64,000 nucleotides of DNA, from contig OY282608.1 in assembly GCA_958298945.1 (NCBI GenBank), positions 79,780,806-79,844,805 on the forward strand. The letters are read 5' to 3'. Below are positions 40,645 through 55,506 of the stretch, in pieces. This DNA comes from Atherix ibis. Taxonomy: Eukaryota; Arthropoda; Insecta; Diptera; Athericidae. Both the position numbers and the translations under genes were made by a program. Below the pieces are notes generated by a model. The model did not search any database. It saw only the letters and a list, made by a program, of their open reading frames with translations, and had not been told where the DNA came from. Position 1 is the first letter of the stretch; the number at the start of each line of letters is the position of its first letter.

Positions 40645-43600
40645 CCAACAAACCAACAAACCAACAAACCAACAAACTAACAAACCAACAAACCAACAAA
40701 CAAACAAACCAACAAACGAACAAACCAACAAACCAACAAACCAACAAACCAACAAACCAACAAAACAACAAACCAACAAACCAACAAACCAACAAACCAA
40801 TAGACGAACAAACCAACAAACCAACAATCCAACAAACCAATAAACAAACAAACTAACAAACCAACAAACCAACAAACCAACAAACCAACAAACGAGCAAA
40901 CCAACAAACCAATAAACAAATAAACCAACAAACCAACAAACCAACAAACTAACAAACTAACAAACAAACAATTCAACAAACCAACAAACCACAAACCAAC
41001 AAACCAACAAACCAACAAACCAACAAACCAACAAACCAACAAACCAACAAACCAACAAACCAACAAACCAACAAACCAACAAACCAACAAAACAACAAAC
41101 CAACAAACCAACAAACCAACTAACCAACAAACTAATAAATGAATAAACCAACAAACCAACAAACCAACAAACCAACAAACCAACAAACCAACAATCCAAC
41201 AAACCAACAAACCAACAAACCAACAAACCAACAAACCAACAAACCAACAGACCAACAAACCAACAAACCAACAAACCAACAAACCAACAAACCAACAAAC
41301 CAACAAACCAACAAACCAACAAACCAACAAACCAACAAACCAACAGACCAACAAACCAATAAACCAACAAAACAACAAACCAACAAACCAACAAACCAAC
41401 AAACCAATAGACGAACAAACCAACAAACCAACAATCCAACAAACCAATAAACAAACAAACTAACAAACCAACAAACCAACAAACCAACAAACCAACAAAC
41501 GAGCAAACCAACAAACCAATAAACAAATAAACCAACAAACCAACAAACCAACAAACTAACAAACAAACAATTCAACAAACCAACAAACCACAAACCAACA
41601 AACCAACAAACCAACAAACCAACAAACCAACAAACCAACAAACCAACAAACCAACAAACCAACAAACCAACAAACCAACAAACCAACAAACCAACAAACT
41701 AAAAAACCAACAAACCAACAAACAAACAAACCAACAAACGAACAAACCAACAAACCAACAAACCAACAAACCAACAAACCAACAAAACAACAAACCAACA
41801 AACCAACAAACCAACAAACCAATAGACGAACAAACCAACAAACCAACAATCCAACAAACCAATAAACAAACAAACTAACAAACCAACAAACCAACAAACC
41901 AACAAACCAACAAACGAGCAAACCAACAAACCAATAAACAAATAAACCAACAAACCAACAAACCAACAAACTAACAAACAAACAATTCAACAAACCAACA
42001 AACCACAAACCAACAAACCAACAAACCAACAAACCAACAAACCAACAAACCAACAAACCAACAAACCAACAAACCAACAAACCAACAAACCAACAAACCA
42101 ACAAACCAACAAACCAACTAACCAACAAACTAATAAATGAATAAACCAACAAACCAACAAACCAACAAACCAACAAACCAACAAACCAACAAACCAACAA
42201 ACCAACAAACCAACAAACCAACAGACCAACAAACCAACAAACCAACAAACCAACAAACCAACAAACCAACAAACCAACAAACCAACAAACCAACAAACCA
42301 ACAAACCAACAAACCAACAAACCAACAAACCAACAAACCAACAAACCAATAAACCAACAAACCAACAAACCAACAAACCAACAAACCAACAATTCAACAA
42401 ACCAACAATTCAACAAACCAACAAATCAACAAACCAACAAACCAACAAACCAGCAAACCAACAAACCAACAAACGAGCAAACCAACAAACCAACAAACCA
42501 ACAAACCAACAAACCAACAAACCAACAAACCAACAAACAAACAAACCAACAAACGAACAAACCAACAAACAAACAAACCAACAAACCAACAAACCAACAA
42601 ACCAACAAAACAACAAACCAACAAACCGACAAACCAACAAACCAATAGACGAACAAACCAACAAACCAACAATCCAACAAACCACAAACCAACAAACAAA
42701 TAAGCCAACAAACCAACAAACCAACAAACTAACAAACAAACAATTCAACAAACCAACAAAAAAACAAACCAACAAACCAACAAACCAACAAACCAACAAA
42801 CCAACAAACCAACAAACCAACAAACCAACAAACCAACAAACCAACAAACCAACAAACTAACAAACCAACAAACCAACAAACCAATAAACCAACAAACCAA
42901 CAAACCAACAAACCAACAATTCAACAAACCAACAATTCAACAAACCAACAAATCAACAAACCAACAAACCAACAAACCAGCAAACCAACAAACCAACAAA
43001 CGAGCAAACCAACAAACCAACAAACCAACAAACCAACAAACCAACAAACCAACAAACCAACAAACCAACAAACAAACAAACCAACAAACGAACAAACCAA
43101 CAAACAAACAAACAAACCAACAAACCAACAAACCAACAAACCAACAAAACAACAACCCAACAAACCGACAAACAAACAAACCAATAGACGAACAAACCAA
43201 CAAACCAACAATCCAACAAACCACAAACCAACAAACAAATAAGCCAACAAACCAACAAACCAACAAACTAACAAACAAACAATTCAACAAACCAACAAAA
43301 AAACAAACCAACAAACCAACAAACCAACAAACCAACAAACCAACAAACCAACAAACCAACAAACCAACAAACCAACAAACCAACAAACCAACAAACCAAC
43401 AAACTAACAAACCAACAAACCAACAAACCAACAAACTAATAAATGAATAAACCAACAAACCAACAAACCAACAAACCAACAAACAAACAAACCAACAAAC
43501 CAACAAACCAACAAACAAACAAACCAACAAACCAACAAACTAATAAATGAATAAACAAACAAACCAACAAACCAACAAACCAACAAACCAACAAACCAAC

Positions 43601-44841
43601 AAACCAACAAACCAACAAACCAACAAACCAACAAACCAACAAACCAACAAACCAACAAACCAACAAACCAACAAACCAACAAACCAACAAACCAACACAC
43701 CAACAAACCAACAAACCAACAAACCAACAAACCAACAAATCAACAATTCAACAAACCAACAATTCAACAAACCAACAAATCAACAAACCACCAAACCAAC
43801 AAACAAACAAACCAACAAACCCACAAACCAACAAACCAACAAACCAAAAAACCAAAAAACCAACAAACGAACAAACCAACAAACCAACAATCCAACAAAC
43901 CAACAAACCAACAAACCAACAAACCAACAAACCAACAAACTAACAAACAAACAAACCAACAAACCAATAGACGAACAAACCAACAAACCAACAATCCAAC
44001 AAACAAACAAACCAACAAACTAACAAACCAACAAACCAACAAACCAACAAACCAACAAACCAACAAACCAACAAACGAGCAAACCAACAAACCAACAAAC
44101 AAATAAACCAACAAACCAACAAACCAACGAACTAACAAACAAACAACTCAACAAACCAACAAACCACAAACCAACAAACCAACAAACCAACGAACCAACA
44201 AACCAACAAACCAACACACAACCAAACCAACAAACCAACAAACTAACAAACCAACAAACCAACAAACCAACAAACCAACGAACGAACAAACCAAACAACC
44301 AACAAACGAACAGACGAACAAACCAACAAACCAACAAACCAACAAACCAACAAACCAACAAACCAACAAACCAACAAACCAACAAACCAACAAACCAACA
44401 AACCTACAAACCAACAAACCAACAAACCAACAAACCAGCAGACCAACAAACCAACAAACGAGCAAACCAACAAACCAACAAACAAACAAACAAACAAACC
44501 AACAAACGAACAAACCAATAAACCAACAAACCAACAAACCAACAAACCAACAAACCAACAAACCAACAAACCAACAAACCAACAAACTAAAAACGAACAA
44601 ACCAACAAACAAACAAACTAACAAACCAACAAACAAATAAACCAATAAACCAACAAACTAACACACCAACACACCAGCAAACCAACAAACCAACAAACCA
44701 ACAAACCAACAAACCAACAAACCTACAAACCAACAAACCAACAAACCAACAAACCAACAAACCAACAAACCAACAAACCAACAAACTAACAAACCAACAA
44801 ACTAACAAACCAACAAACAAACAAACCAACAAACCAACAAA

Positions 44842-44849
44842 CGGGCAAA
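44842..44849 (+). repeat. CGGGCAAA rare unit, occurrence 2 of 3
   Basis: Diagnostic unit of HOR copy 1, 5,359 bp before its partner in copy 2 and 4,205 bp after the one in the partial copy. Confidence 0.9.
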
Positions 44850-46159
44850 CCAACAAACCAACAAACCAACAAACCAACAAACTAACAAACCAACAAACCA
44901 ACAAACAAACAAACCAACAAACGAACAAACCAACAAACCAACAAACCAACAAACCAACAAACCAACAAAACAACAAACCAACAAACCAACAAACCAACAA
45001 ACCAATAGACGAACAAACCAACAAACCAACAATCCAACAAACCAATAAACAAACAAACTAACAAACCAACAAACTAACAAACCAACAAACCAACAAACAA
45101 GCAAACCAACAAACCAATAAACAAATAAACCAACAAACCAACAAACCAACAAACTAACAAACAAACAATTCAACAAACCAACAAACCACAAACCAACAAA
45201 CCAACAAACCAACAAACCAACAAACCAACAAACCAACAAACCAACAAACCAACAAACCAACAAACCAACAAACCAACAAACCAACAAACCAACAAACCAA
45301 CTAACCAACAAACTAATAAATGAATAAACCAACAAACCAACAAACCAACAAACCAACAAACCAACAAACCAACAAACCAACAAACCAACAAACCAACAAA
45401 CCAACAAACCAACAGACCAACAAACCAACAAACCAACAAACCAACAAACCAACAAACCAACAAACCAACAAACCAACAAACCAACAAACCAACAAACCAA
45501 CAAACCAACAAACCAACAGACCAACAAACCAACAAATCAACAATTCAACAAACCAACAATTCAACAAACCAACAAATCAACAAACCACCAAACTAACAAA
45601 CCAACAAACCAACAAACCAACAAACCAACAAACCAACAAACCAACAAACCAACAAACCAAAAAACCAAAAAACCAACAAACGAACAAACCAACAAATCAA
45701 CAATCCAACAAACCAACAAACCAACAAACCAACAAACCAACAAACCAACAAACTAACAAACAAACAAACCAACAAACCAACAAACCAATAGACGAACAAA
45801 CCAACAAATCAACAATCCAACAAACCAACAAACCAACAAACTAACAAACCAACAAACCAACAAACCAACAAACCAACAAACGAGCAAACCAACAAACAAA
45901 TAAACCAACAAACCAACAAACCAACGAACTAACAAACAAAAAATTCAACAAACCAACAAACCACAAACCAACAAACCAACAAACCAACAAACCAGCAGAC
46001 CAACAAACCAACAAACCAACAAACCAACAAACCAACAAACCAACAAACCAACAAACTAACAAACCAACAAACTAACAAACCAATAAACAAACAAACCAAC
46101 AAACCAACAAACCAGCAGACCAACAAACCAACAAACGAGCAAACCAACAAACCAACAAA

Positions 46160-46183
46160 CAAACAAACAAACAAACAAACAAA
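46160..46183 (+). repeat. Six tandem CAAA tetranucleotides, HOR copy 1
   Basis: A short tract where the 8-bp unit collapses to a pure 4-bp repeat, ending at CGAACAAA. The same six-copy tract is at 51551-51574 in HOR copy 2 (offset 5,391 bp), and another is at 56793-56816. Confidence 0.92.
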
Positions 46184-49100
46184 CGAACAAACCAATAAAC
46201 CAACAAACCAACAAACCAACAAACCAACAAACTAAAAACGAACAAACCAACAAACAAACAAACTAACAAACCAACAAACAAATAAACCAATTAACCAACA
46301 AACCAACACACCAACACACCAGCAAACCAACAAACCAACAAACCAACAAACCAACAAACCAACAAACCAACAAACCAACAAACCAACAAACCAACAAACC
46401 AACAAACCAACAAACCAACAAACCAACAAACCAACAAACCAACACACAAGCAAACCAACAAACCAACAAAATAACAAACCAACAAACCAACAAACCAACA
46501 AACCAACGAACGAACAAACCAAAAAACCAACAAACGAACAGACGAACAAACCAACAAACCAACAAACCAACAAACCAACAAACCAACAAACCAACAAACC
46601 AACAAACCAACAAACCTACAAACCAACAAACCAACAAACCAACAAACCAGCAGACCAACAAACCAATAAACGAGCAAACCAACAAACCAACAAACAAACA
46701 TACAAACAAACCAACAAACGAACAAACCAATAAACCAACAAACCAACAATCCAACAAACCAACAAACCAACAAACCAAAAAACGAAAAAACCAACAAACC
46801 AACAAACCAACAAACCAACAAACGAGCAAACCAACAAACCAATAAACAAATAAACCAACAAACCAACAAACCAACAAACTAACAAACAAACAATTCAACA
46901 AACCAACAAACCACAAACCAACAAACCAACAAACCAACAAACCAACAAACCAACAAACCAACAAACCAACAAACCAACAAACCAACAAACCAACAAACCA
47001 ACAAACCAACAAACCAACAAACTAAAAAACCAACAAACCAACAAACAAACAAACCAACAAACGAACAAACCAACAAACCAACAAACCAACAAACCAACAA
47101 ACCAACAAAACAACAAACCAACAAACCAACAAACCAACAAACCAATAGACGAACAAACCAACAAACCAACAATCCAACAAACCAATAAACAAACAAACTA
47201 ACAAACCAACAAACCAACAAACCAACAAACCAACAAACGAGCAAACCAACAAACCAATAAACAAATAAACCAACAAACCAACAAACCAACAAACTAACAA
47301 ACAAACAATTCAACAAACCAACAAACCACAAACCAACAAACCAACAAACCAACAAACCAACAAACCAACAAACCAACAAACCAACAAACCAACAAACCAA
47401 CAAACCAACAAACCAACAAACCAACAAACCAACAAACCAACTAACCAACAAACTAATAAATGAATAAACCAACAAACCAACAAACCAACAAACCAACAAA
47501 CCAACAAACCAACAAACCAACAAACCAACAAACCAACAAACCAACAGACCAACAAACCAACAAACCAACAAACCAACAAACCAACAAACCAACAAACCAA
47601 CAAACCAACAAACCAACAAACCAACAAACCAACAAACCAACAAACCAACAAACCAATAAACCAACAAACCAACAAACCAACAAACCAACAAACCAACAAT
47701 TCAACAAACCAACAATTCAACAAACCAACAAATCAACAAACCAACAAACCAACAAACCAGCAAACCAACAAACCAACAAACGAGCAAACCAACAAACCAA
47801 CAAACCAACAAACCAACAAACCAACAAACCAACAAACCAACAAACAAACAAACCAACAAACGAACAAACCAACAAACAAACAAACCAACAAACCAACAAA
47901 CCAACAAACCAACAAAACAACAAACCAACAAACCGACAAACCAACAAACCAATAGACGAACAAACCAACAAACCAACAATCCAACAAACCACAAACCAAC
48001 AAACAAATAAGCCAACAAACCAACAAACCAACAAACTAACAAACAAACAATTCAACAAACCAACAAAAAAACAAACCAACAAACCAACAAACCAACAAAC
48101 CAACAAACCAACAAACCAACAAACCAACAAACCAACAAACCAACAAACCAACAAACCAACAAACTAACAAACCAACAAACCAACAAACCAATAAACCAAC
48201 AAACCAACAAACCAACAAACTAACAAACCAACAATTCAACAAACCAACAATTCAACAAACCAACAAATCAACAAACCAACAAACCAACAAACCAGCAAAC
48301 CAACAAACCAACAAACGAGCAAACCAACAAACCAACAAACCAACAAACCAACAAACCAACAAACCAACAAACCAACAAACAAACAAACCAACAAACGAAC
48401 AAACCAACAAACAAACAAACCAACAAACCAACAAACCAACAAACCAACAAAACAACAAACCAACAAACCGACAAACCAACAAACCAATAGACGAACAAAC
48501 CAACAAACCAACAATCCAACAAACCACAAACCAACAAACAAATAAGCCAACAAACCAACAAACCAACAAACTAACAAACAAACAATTCAACAAACCAACA
48601 AAAAAACAAATCAACAAACCAACAAACCAACAAACCAACAAACCAACAAACCAACAAACCAACAAACCAACAAACCAACAAACCAACAAACCAACAAACT
48701 AACAAACCAACAAACCAACAAACCAACAAACTAATAAATGAATAAACCAACAAACCAACAAACCAACAAACCAACAAACAAACAAACCAACAAACCAACA
48801 AACCAACAAACAAACAAACCAACAAACCAACAAACTAATAAATGAATAAACAAACAAACCAACAAACCAACAAACCAACAAACCAACAAACCAACAAACC
48901 ACCAAACCAACAAACCAACAAACCAACAAACCAACAAACCAACAAACCAACAAACCAACAAACCAACAAACCAACAAACCAACAAACCAACAAACCAACA
49001 CACCAACAAACCAACAAACCAACAAACCAACAAATCAACAATTCAACAAACCAACAATTCAACAAACCAACAAATCAACAAACCACCAAACCAACAAACA

Positions 49101-50200
49101 AACAAACCAACAAACCCACAAACCAACAAACCAACAAACCAACAAACCAACAAACCAAAAAACCAAAAAACCAACAAACGAACAAACCAACAAACCAACA
49201 ATCCAACAAACCAACAAACCAACAAACCAACAAACCAACAAACCAACAAACTAACAAACAAACAAACCAACAAACCAATAGACGAACAAACCAACAAACC
49301 AACAATCAAACAAACAAACAAACCAACAAACTAACAAACCAACAAACCAACAAACCAACAAACCAACAAACCAACAAACGAGCAAACCAACAAACCAACA
49401 AACAAATAAACCAACAAACCAACAAACCAACGAACTAACAAACAAACAATTCAACAAACCAACAAACCACAAACCAACAAACCAACAAACCAACGAACCA
49501 ACAAACCAACAAACCAAAAAACGAAAAAACCAACAAACCAACAAACCAACAAACCAACAAACCAACAAACCAACACACAACTAAACCAACAAACCAACAA
49601 ACTAACAAACCAACAAACCAACAAACCAACAAACCAACGAACGAACAAACCAAAAAACCAACAAACGAACAGACGAACAAACCAACAAACCAACAAACCA
49701 ACAAACCAACAAATCAACAAACCAACAAACCAACAAACCAACAAACCAACAAACCAACAAACCTACAAACCAACAAACCAACAAACCAACAAACCAGCAG
49801 ACCAACAAACCAACAAACGAGCAAACCAACAAACCAACAAACAAACAAACAAACAAACCAACAAACGAACAAACCAATAAACCAACAAACCAACAAACCA
49901 ACAAACCAACAAACCAACAAACCAACAAACCAACAAACCAACAAACTAAAAACGAACAAACCAACAAACAAACAAACTAACAAACCAACAAACAAATAAA
50001 CCAATAAACCAACAAACTAACACACCAACACACCAGCAAACCAACAAACCAACAAACCAACAAACCAACAAACCAACAAACCAACAAACCAACAAACCAA
50101 CAAACCAACAAACCAACAAACCAACAAACCAACAAACCAACAAACTAACAAACCAACAAACTAACAAACCAACAAACAAACAAACCAACAAACCAACAAA

Positions 50201-50208
50201 CGGGCAAA
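50201..50208 (+). repeat. CGGGCAAA rare unit, occurrence 3 of 3
   Basis: Diagnostic unit of HOR copy 2, 5,359 bp after the unit at 44842. Confidence 0.9.
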
Positions 50209-51550
50209 CCAACAAACCAACAAACCAACAAACCAACAAACTAACAAACCAACAAACCAACAAACAAACAAACCAACAAACGAACAAACCAACAAACCAA
50301 CAAACCAACAAACCAACAAACCAACAAAACAACAAACCAACAAACCAACAAACCAACAAACCAATAGACCAACAAACCAACAAACCAACAATCCAACAAA
50401 CCAATAAACAAACAAACTAACAAACCAACAAACTAACAAACCAACAAACCAACAAACGAGCAAACCAACAAACCAATAAACAAATAAACCAACAAACCAA
50501 CAAACCAACAAACTAACAAACAAACAATTCAACAAACCAACAAACCACAAACCAACAAACCAACAAACCAACAAACCAACAAACCAACAAACCAACAAAC
50601 CAACAAACCAACAAACCAACAAACCAACAAACCAACAAACCAACAAACCAACAAACCAACAAACCAACAAACCAACAAACCAACAAACCAACTAACCAAC
50701 AAACTAATAAATGAATAAACCAACAAACCAACAAACCAACAAACCAACAAACCAACAAACCAACAAACCAACAAACCAACAAACCTACAAACCAACAAAC
50801 CAACAGACCAACAAACCAACAAACCAACAAACCAACAAACCAACAAACCAACAAACCAACAAACCAACAAACCAACAAACCAACAAACCAACAAACCAAC
50901 AGACCAACAAACCAACAAATCAACAATTCAACAAACCAACAATTCAACAAACCAACAAATCAACAAACCACCAAACTAACAAACCAACAAACCAACAAAC
51001 CAACAAACCAACAAACCAACAAACCAACAAACCAACAAACCAAAAAACCAAAAAAACAACAAACGAACAAACCAACAAATCAACAATCCAACAAACCAAC
51101 AAACCAACAAACCAACAAACCAACAAACCAACAAACTAACAAACAAACAAACCAACAAACCAACAAACCAATAGACGAACAAACCAACAAATCAACAATC
51201 CAACAAACCAACAAACCAACAAACTAACAAACCAACAAACCAACAAACCAACAAACCAACAAACCAACAAACGAGCAAACCAACAAACAAATAAACCAAC
51301 AAACCAACAAACCAACGAACTAACAAACAAACAATTCAACAAACCAACAAACCACAAACCAACAAACCAACAAACCAACAAACCAGCAGACCAACAAACC
51401 AACAAACCAACAAACCAACAAACCAACAAACCAACAAACCAACAAACTAACAAACCAACAAACTAACAAACCAATAAACAAACAAACCAACAAACCAACA
51501 AACCAGCAGACCAACAAACCAACAAACGAGCAAACCAACAAACCAACAAA

Positions 51551-51574
51551 CAAACAAACAAACAAACAAACAAA
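51551..51574 (+). repeat. Six tandem CAAA tetranucleotides, HOR copy 2
   Basis: Exact partner of 46160-46183. The tract length is unchanged between the HOR copies, which suggests little time has passed for slippage since the duplication. Confidence 0.92.
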
Positions 51575-54131
51575 CGAACAAACCAATAAACCAACAAACC
51601 AACAAACCAACAAACCAACAAACTAAAAACGAACAAACCAACAAACAAACAAACTAACAAACCAACAAACAAATAAACCAATTAACCAACAAACCAACAC
51701 ACCAACACACCAGCAAACCAACAAACCAACAAACCAACAAACCAACAAACCAACAAACCAACAAACCAACAAACCAACAAACCAACAAACCAACAAACCA
51801 ACAAACCAACAAACCAACAAACCAACACACAAGCAAACCAACAAACCAACAAAATAACAAACCAACAAACCAACAAACCAACAAACCAACGAACGAACAA
51901 ACCAAAAAACCAACAAACGAACAGACGAACAAACCAACAAACCAACAAACCAACAAACCAACAAACCAACAAACCAACAAACAAACAAACCTACAAACCA
52001 ACAAACCAACAAACCAACAAACCAGCAGACCAACAAACCAATAAACGAGCAAACCAACAAACCAACAAACAAACATACAAACAAACCAACAAACGAACAA
52101 ACCAATAAACCAACAAACCAACAATCCAACAAACCAACAAACCAACAAACCAAAAAACGAAAAAACCAACAAACCAACAAACCAACAAACCAACAAACCA
52201 ACAAACCAACAAACCAACACACAAACAAACCAACAAACCAACAAAATAACAAACCAAAAAACCAACAAACCAACAAACCAACGAACGAACAAACCAAAAA
52301 ACCAACAAACGAACAGACGAACAAACCAACAAACCAACAAACCAACAAACCAACAAACCAACAAACCAACAAACCAACAAACCTACAAACCAACAAACCA
52401 ACAAACCAACAAACCAGCAGACCAACAAACCAACAAACGAGCAAACCAACAAACCAACCAACAAACAAACAAACAAACCAACAAACGAACAAACCAATAA
52501 ACCAACAAACCGACAATCCAACAAACCAAAAAACCAACAAACCAACAAACCAACAAACCAACAAACTAAAAACGAACAAACCAACAAACAAACAAACTAA
52601 CAAACCAACAAACAAATAAACCAATTAACCAACAAACCAACACACCAACACACCAGCAAACCAACAAACCAACAAACCAACAAACCAACAAACCAACAAA
52701 CCAACAAACCAGCAAACCAACAAACCAACAAACCAACAAACCAACAAACAAACAAACCAACAAACTAACAAACCAACAAACTAACAAACCAACAAACAAA
52801 CAAACCAACAAACCAACAAACGAGCAAACCAACAAACCAACAAACCAACAAACCAACAAACCAACAAACCAACAAACAAACAAACCAACAAACGAACAAA
52901 CCAACAAACCAACAAACCAACAAACCAACAAACCAACAAAACAACAAACCAACAAACCAACAAATCAATAGACGAACAAACCAACAAACCAACAATCCAA
53001 CAAACCAATAAACCAACAAACTAACAAACCTACAAACCAACAAACCAACAAACCAACAAACCAACAGACCAACAAACCAACAATTCAACAAACCAACAAT
53101 TCAACAAACCAACAAATCAACAAACCAACAAACCAACAAACCAACAAACCAACAAACCAACAAACCAACAAAACAACAAACCAACAAACCAACAAACCAA
53201 CAAACCAATAAACTAATAAATGAATAAACCAACAAACCAACAACCAACAAACAAACAAACCAACAACTCAACAACCCAACAACCCAACAAACCAACAAAC
53301 CAACAAACCAACAAACCAACAAACCAACAAACCAACAAACCAACAAACCAACAAACCAACAAACCAACAAACCAACAAACCAACAAACCAACAAACCAAC
53401 AAACCAACAAACCAACAAACCAACAAACCAACAAACCAACAAACCAATAAACCAACAAACGAACAAACCAACAAACGAACAAACCAACAAACCAACAAAC
53501 CAACAAACCAACAAACCAACAAACCAACAAACCAACAAACCAGCAAACCAACAAACCAACAAACCAACAAACCAACAAACCAACAAACCAACAAACCAAC
53601 AAACCAACAAACTAATAAATGAATAAACCAACAAACCAACAAACCAACAAACACACAAACAAACAAACCAACAAACCACAAACCAACAACCAACAAACCA
53701 ACAAACCAACAAACCAACAAACCAACAAACTAATAAATGAATAAACCAACAAACCAACAAACCAACAAACCAACAAACCAACAAACCAACAAACCAACAA
53801 ACCAACAAACCAACAAACCAACAAACCAACAAACGAACAAACGAACAAACCAACAAACCAACAAACCAACAAACCAACAAACCAACAAACCAACAAACCA
53901 ACAAACCAACAAATCAACAATTCAACAAACCAACAATTCAACAAACCAACAAATCAACAAACCACCAAACCAACAAACCAACAAACCACAACAAACCAAT
54001 AGACGAACAAACCAACAATCCAACAAACCATCAAACCAACAAATAAATAAACCAAGAAACCAACAAACCAACAAACTAACAAACAAACAAACCAACAAAC
54101 CAACAAACCAACAAACCAACAAACCAACAAC

Positions 54132-54411
54132 CCAACAAACCAACAAACCAACAAACCAACAAACCAACAAACCAACAAACCAACAAACCAACAAACCAAC
54201 AAACCAACAAACCAACAAACCAACAAACCAACAAACCAACAAACCAACAAACCAACAAACCAACAAACCAACAAACCAACAAACCAACAAACCAACAAAC
54301 CAACAAACCAACAAACCAACAAACCAACAAACCAACAAACCAACAAACCAACAAACCAACAAACCAACAAACCAACAAACCAACAAACCAACAAACCAAC
54401 AAACCAACAAA
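54132..54411 (+). repeat. Longest canonical run, 35 CCAACAAA units
   Basis: 280 bp with no variant, from after a CCAACAAC unit (54124-54131) to a CCAACAAT unit at 54412. This is the longest pure run I found in the window. Confidence 0.9.
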
Positions 54412-55506
54412 CCAACAATTCAACAAACCAACAATTCAACAAACCAACAAATCAACAAACCAACAAACCAACAAACCAGCAAACCAACAAACCAACAAAC
54501 GAGCAAACCAACAAACCAACAAACCAACAAACCAATAAACAAACAAACCAACAAACGAACAACCCAACAAACCAACAAACCAACAAACCAACAAACCAAC
54601 AAACCAACAAACCAACAAACCAACAAAACAACAAACCAACAAACCAACAAACCAACAAACCAACAAACCAATAGACGAACAAACCAACAAACCAACAATC
54701 CAACAAACCACAAACCAACAAACAAATAAACCAACAAACCAACAAACCAACAAACTAATAAACAAACAATTCAACAAACCAACAAAAAAACAAACCAACA
54801 AACCAACAAACCAACAAACTAACAAACCAACAAACCAACAAACCAACAAACCAACAAACCAACAAACCAACAAACCAACAAACCAACAAACCAACAAACC
54901 AACAAACCAACAAACCAACAAACCAACAAACCAACAAACTAATAAATGAATAAACCAACAAACCAACAAACCAACAAACCAACAAACAAACAAACCAACA
55001 AACCAACAAACCAACAAACCAACAAACTAACAAACCAACAAACCAACAAACCAACAAACCAACAAACCAACAAACCAACAAACCAACAAACCAACAAACC
55101 AACAAACCAACAAACCAACAAACCAACAAACCAACAAACCAACAAACTTATAAATGAATAAACCAACAAACCAACAAACCAACAAACCAACAAACAAACA
55201 AACCAACAAACCAACAAACCAACAAACCAACAAACCAACAAACCAACAAACCAACAAACCAACAAACAAACAAACCAACAAACCAACAAACTAATAAATG
55301 AATAAACCAACAAACCAACAAACCAACAAACCAAGAAACCAACAAACCAACAACCCAACAAACCAACAAACCAACAAACCAACAAACCAACAAACCAACA
55401 AACCCACAAACCAACAAACCAACAAACCAACAAACCAACAAACCAACAAACCAACAAACCAACAAACCAACAAACCAACAAACCAACAAACCAACAAACC
55501 AACAAA

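Larger units (their letters stand above)
36601..41499 (+). repeat. Array domain E: 895-bp tandem pair and partial copy of the 5.3-kb repeat
   Basis: The left half holds two 895-bp copies. From about 38700 to 41350 the order of markers matches part of the 5.3-kb repeat that follows: CAAATAAGCC G at 39014, CTAATAAATGAATAAACAAAC near 39300, CCCACAAA near 39550, CCAAAAAACGAAAAAACC near 39975, CACACAACC near 40032 and CGGGCAAA at 40637. I read this as an incomplete third copy. CGAACAGACG reappears near 40130 after a gap of about 28 kb. No unique sequence is present. Confidence 0.7.
41500..46822 (+). repeat. 5.3-kb higher-order repeat, copy 1
   Basis: A complete higher-order copy defined by ordered landmarks that recur once in copy 2: CGAGCAAA at 41500/46823; CAAATAAGCC G at 42704/48011 and 43243/48546; CGGGCAAA at 44842/50201; six CAAA at 46160/51551; CATAC at 46699/52074; CGAAAAAACC near 46783/52158. 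Offsets run through about 5,323, 5,307, 5,303, 5,359, 5,391 and 5,375 bp, so the copies differ by gains and losses of whole units. The end of homology in copy 1 coincides with the start of copy 2, which makes this a head-to-tail tandem. Copy 1 lacks a 64-bp piece near 44200 that copy 2 has. Confidence 0.93.
46823..52195 (+). repeat. 5.3-kb higher-order repeat, copy 2
   Basis: Second head-to-tail copy, with the landmarks listed for copy 1. It keeps the CCAAAAAACGAAAAAACC segment near 49515 that copy 1 lost. It carries a private C-to-T change (CACACAACT near 49575, against CACACAACC near 44217 and 40032) and CCAATAGA-CCAACAAA near 50362 where copy 1 has CCAATAGA-CGAACAAA. It parts from copy 1 at about 52196, where CCAACAAA replaces CGAGCAAA. 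It holds the last two CAAATAAGCC markers of the window (G at 48011 and 48546). Confidence 0.93.

Noticed and set aside
53737..54729. + strand open frame of 330 codons as a Thr/Asn/Gln/Pro-rich surface or antifreeze-like protein
   Set aside because: It starts at the ATG of the CTAATAAATGAATAAA unit and is pure repeat translation. The same peptide cycle appears in all three frames of the strand.
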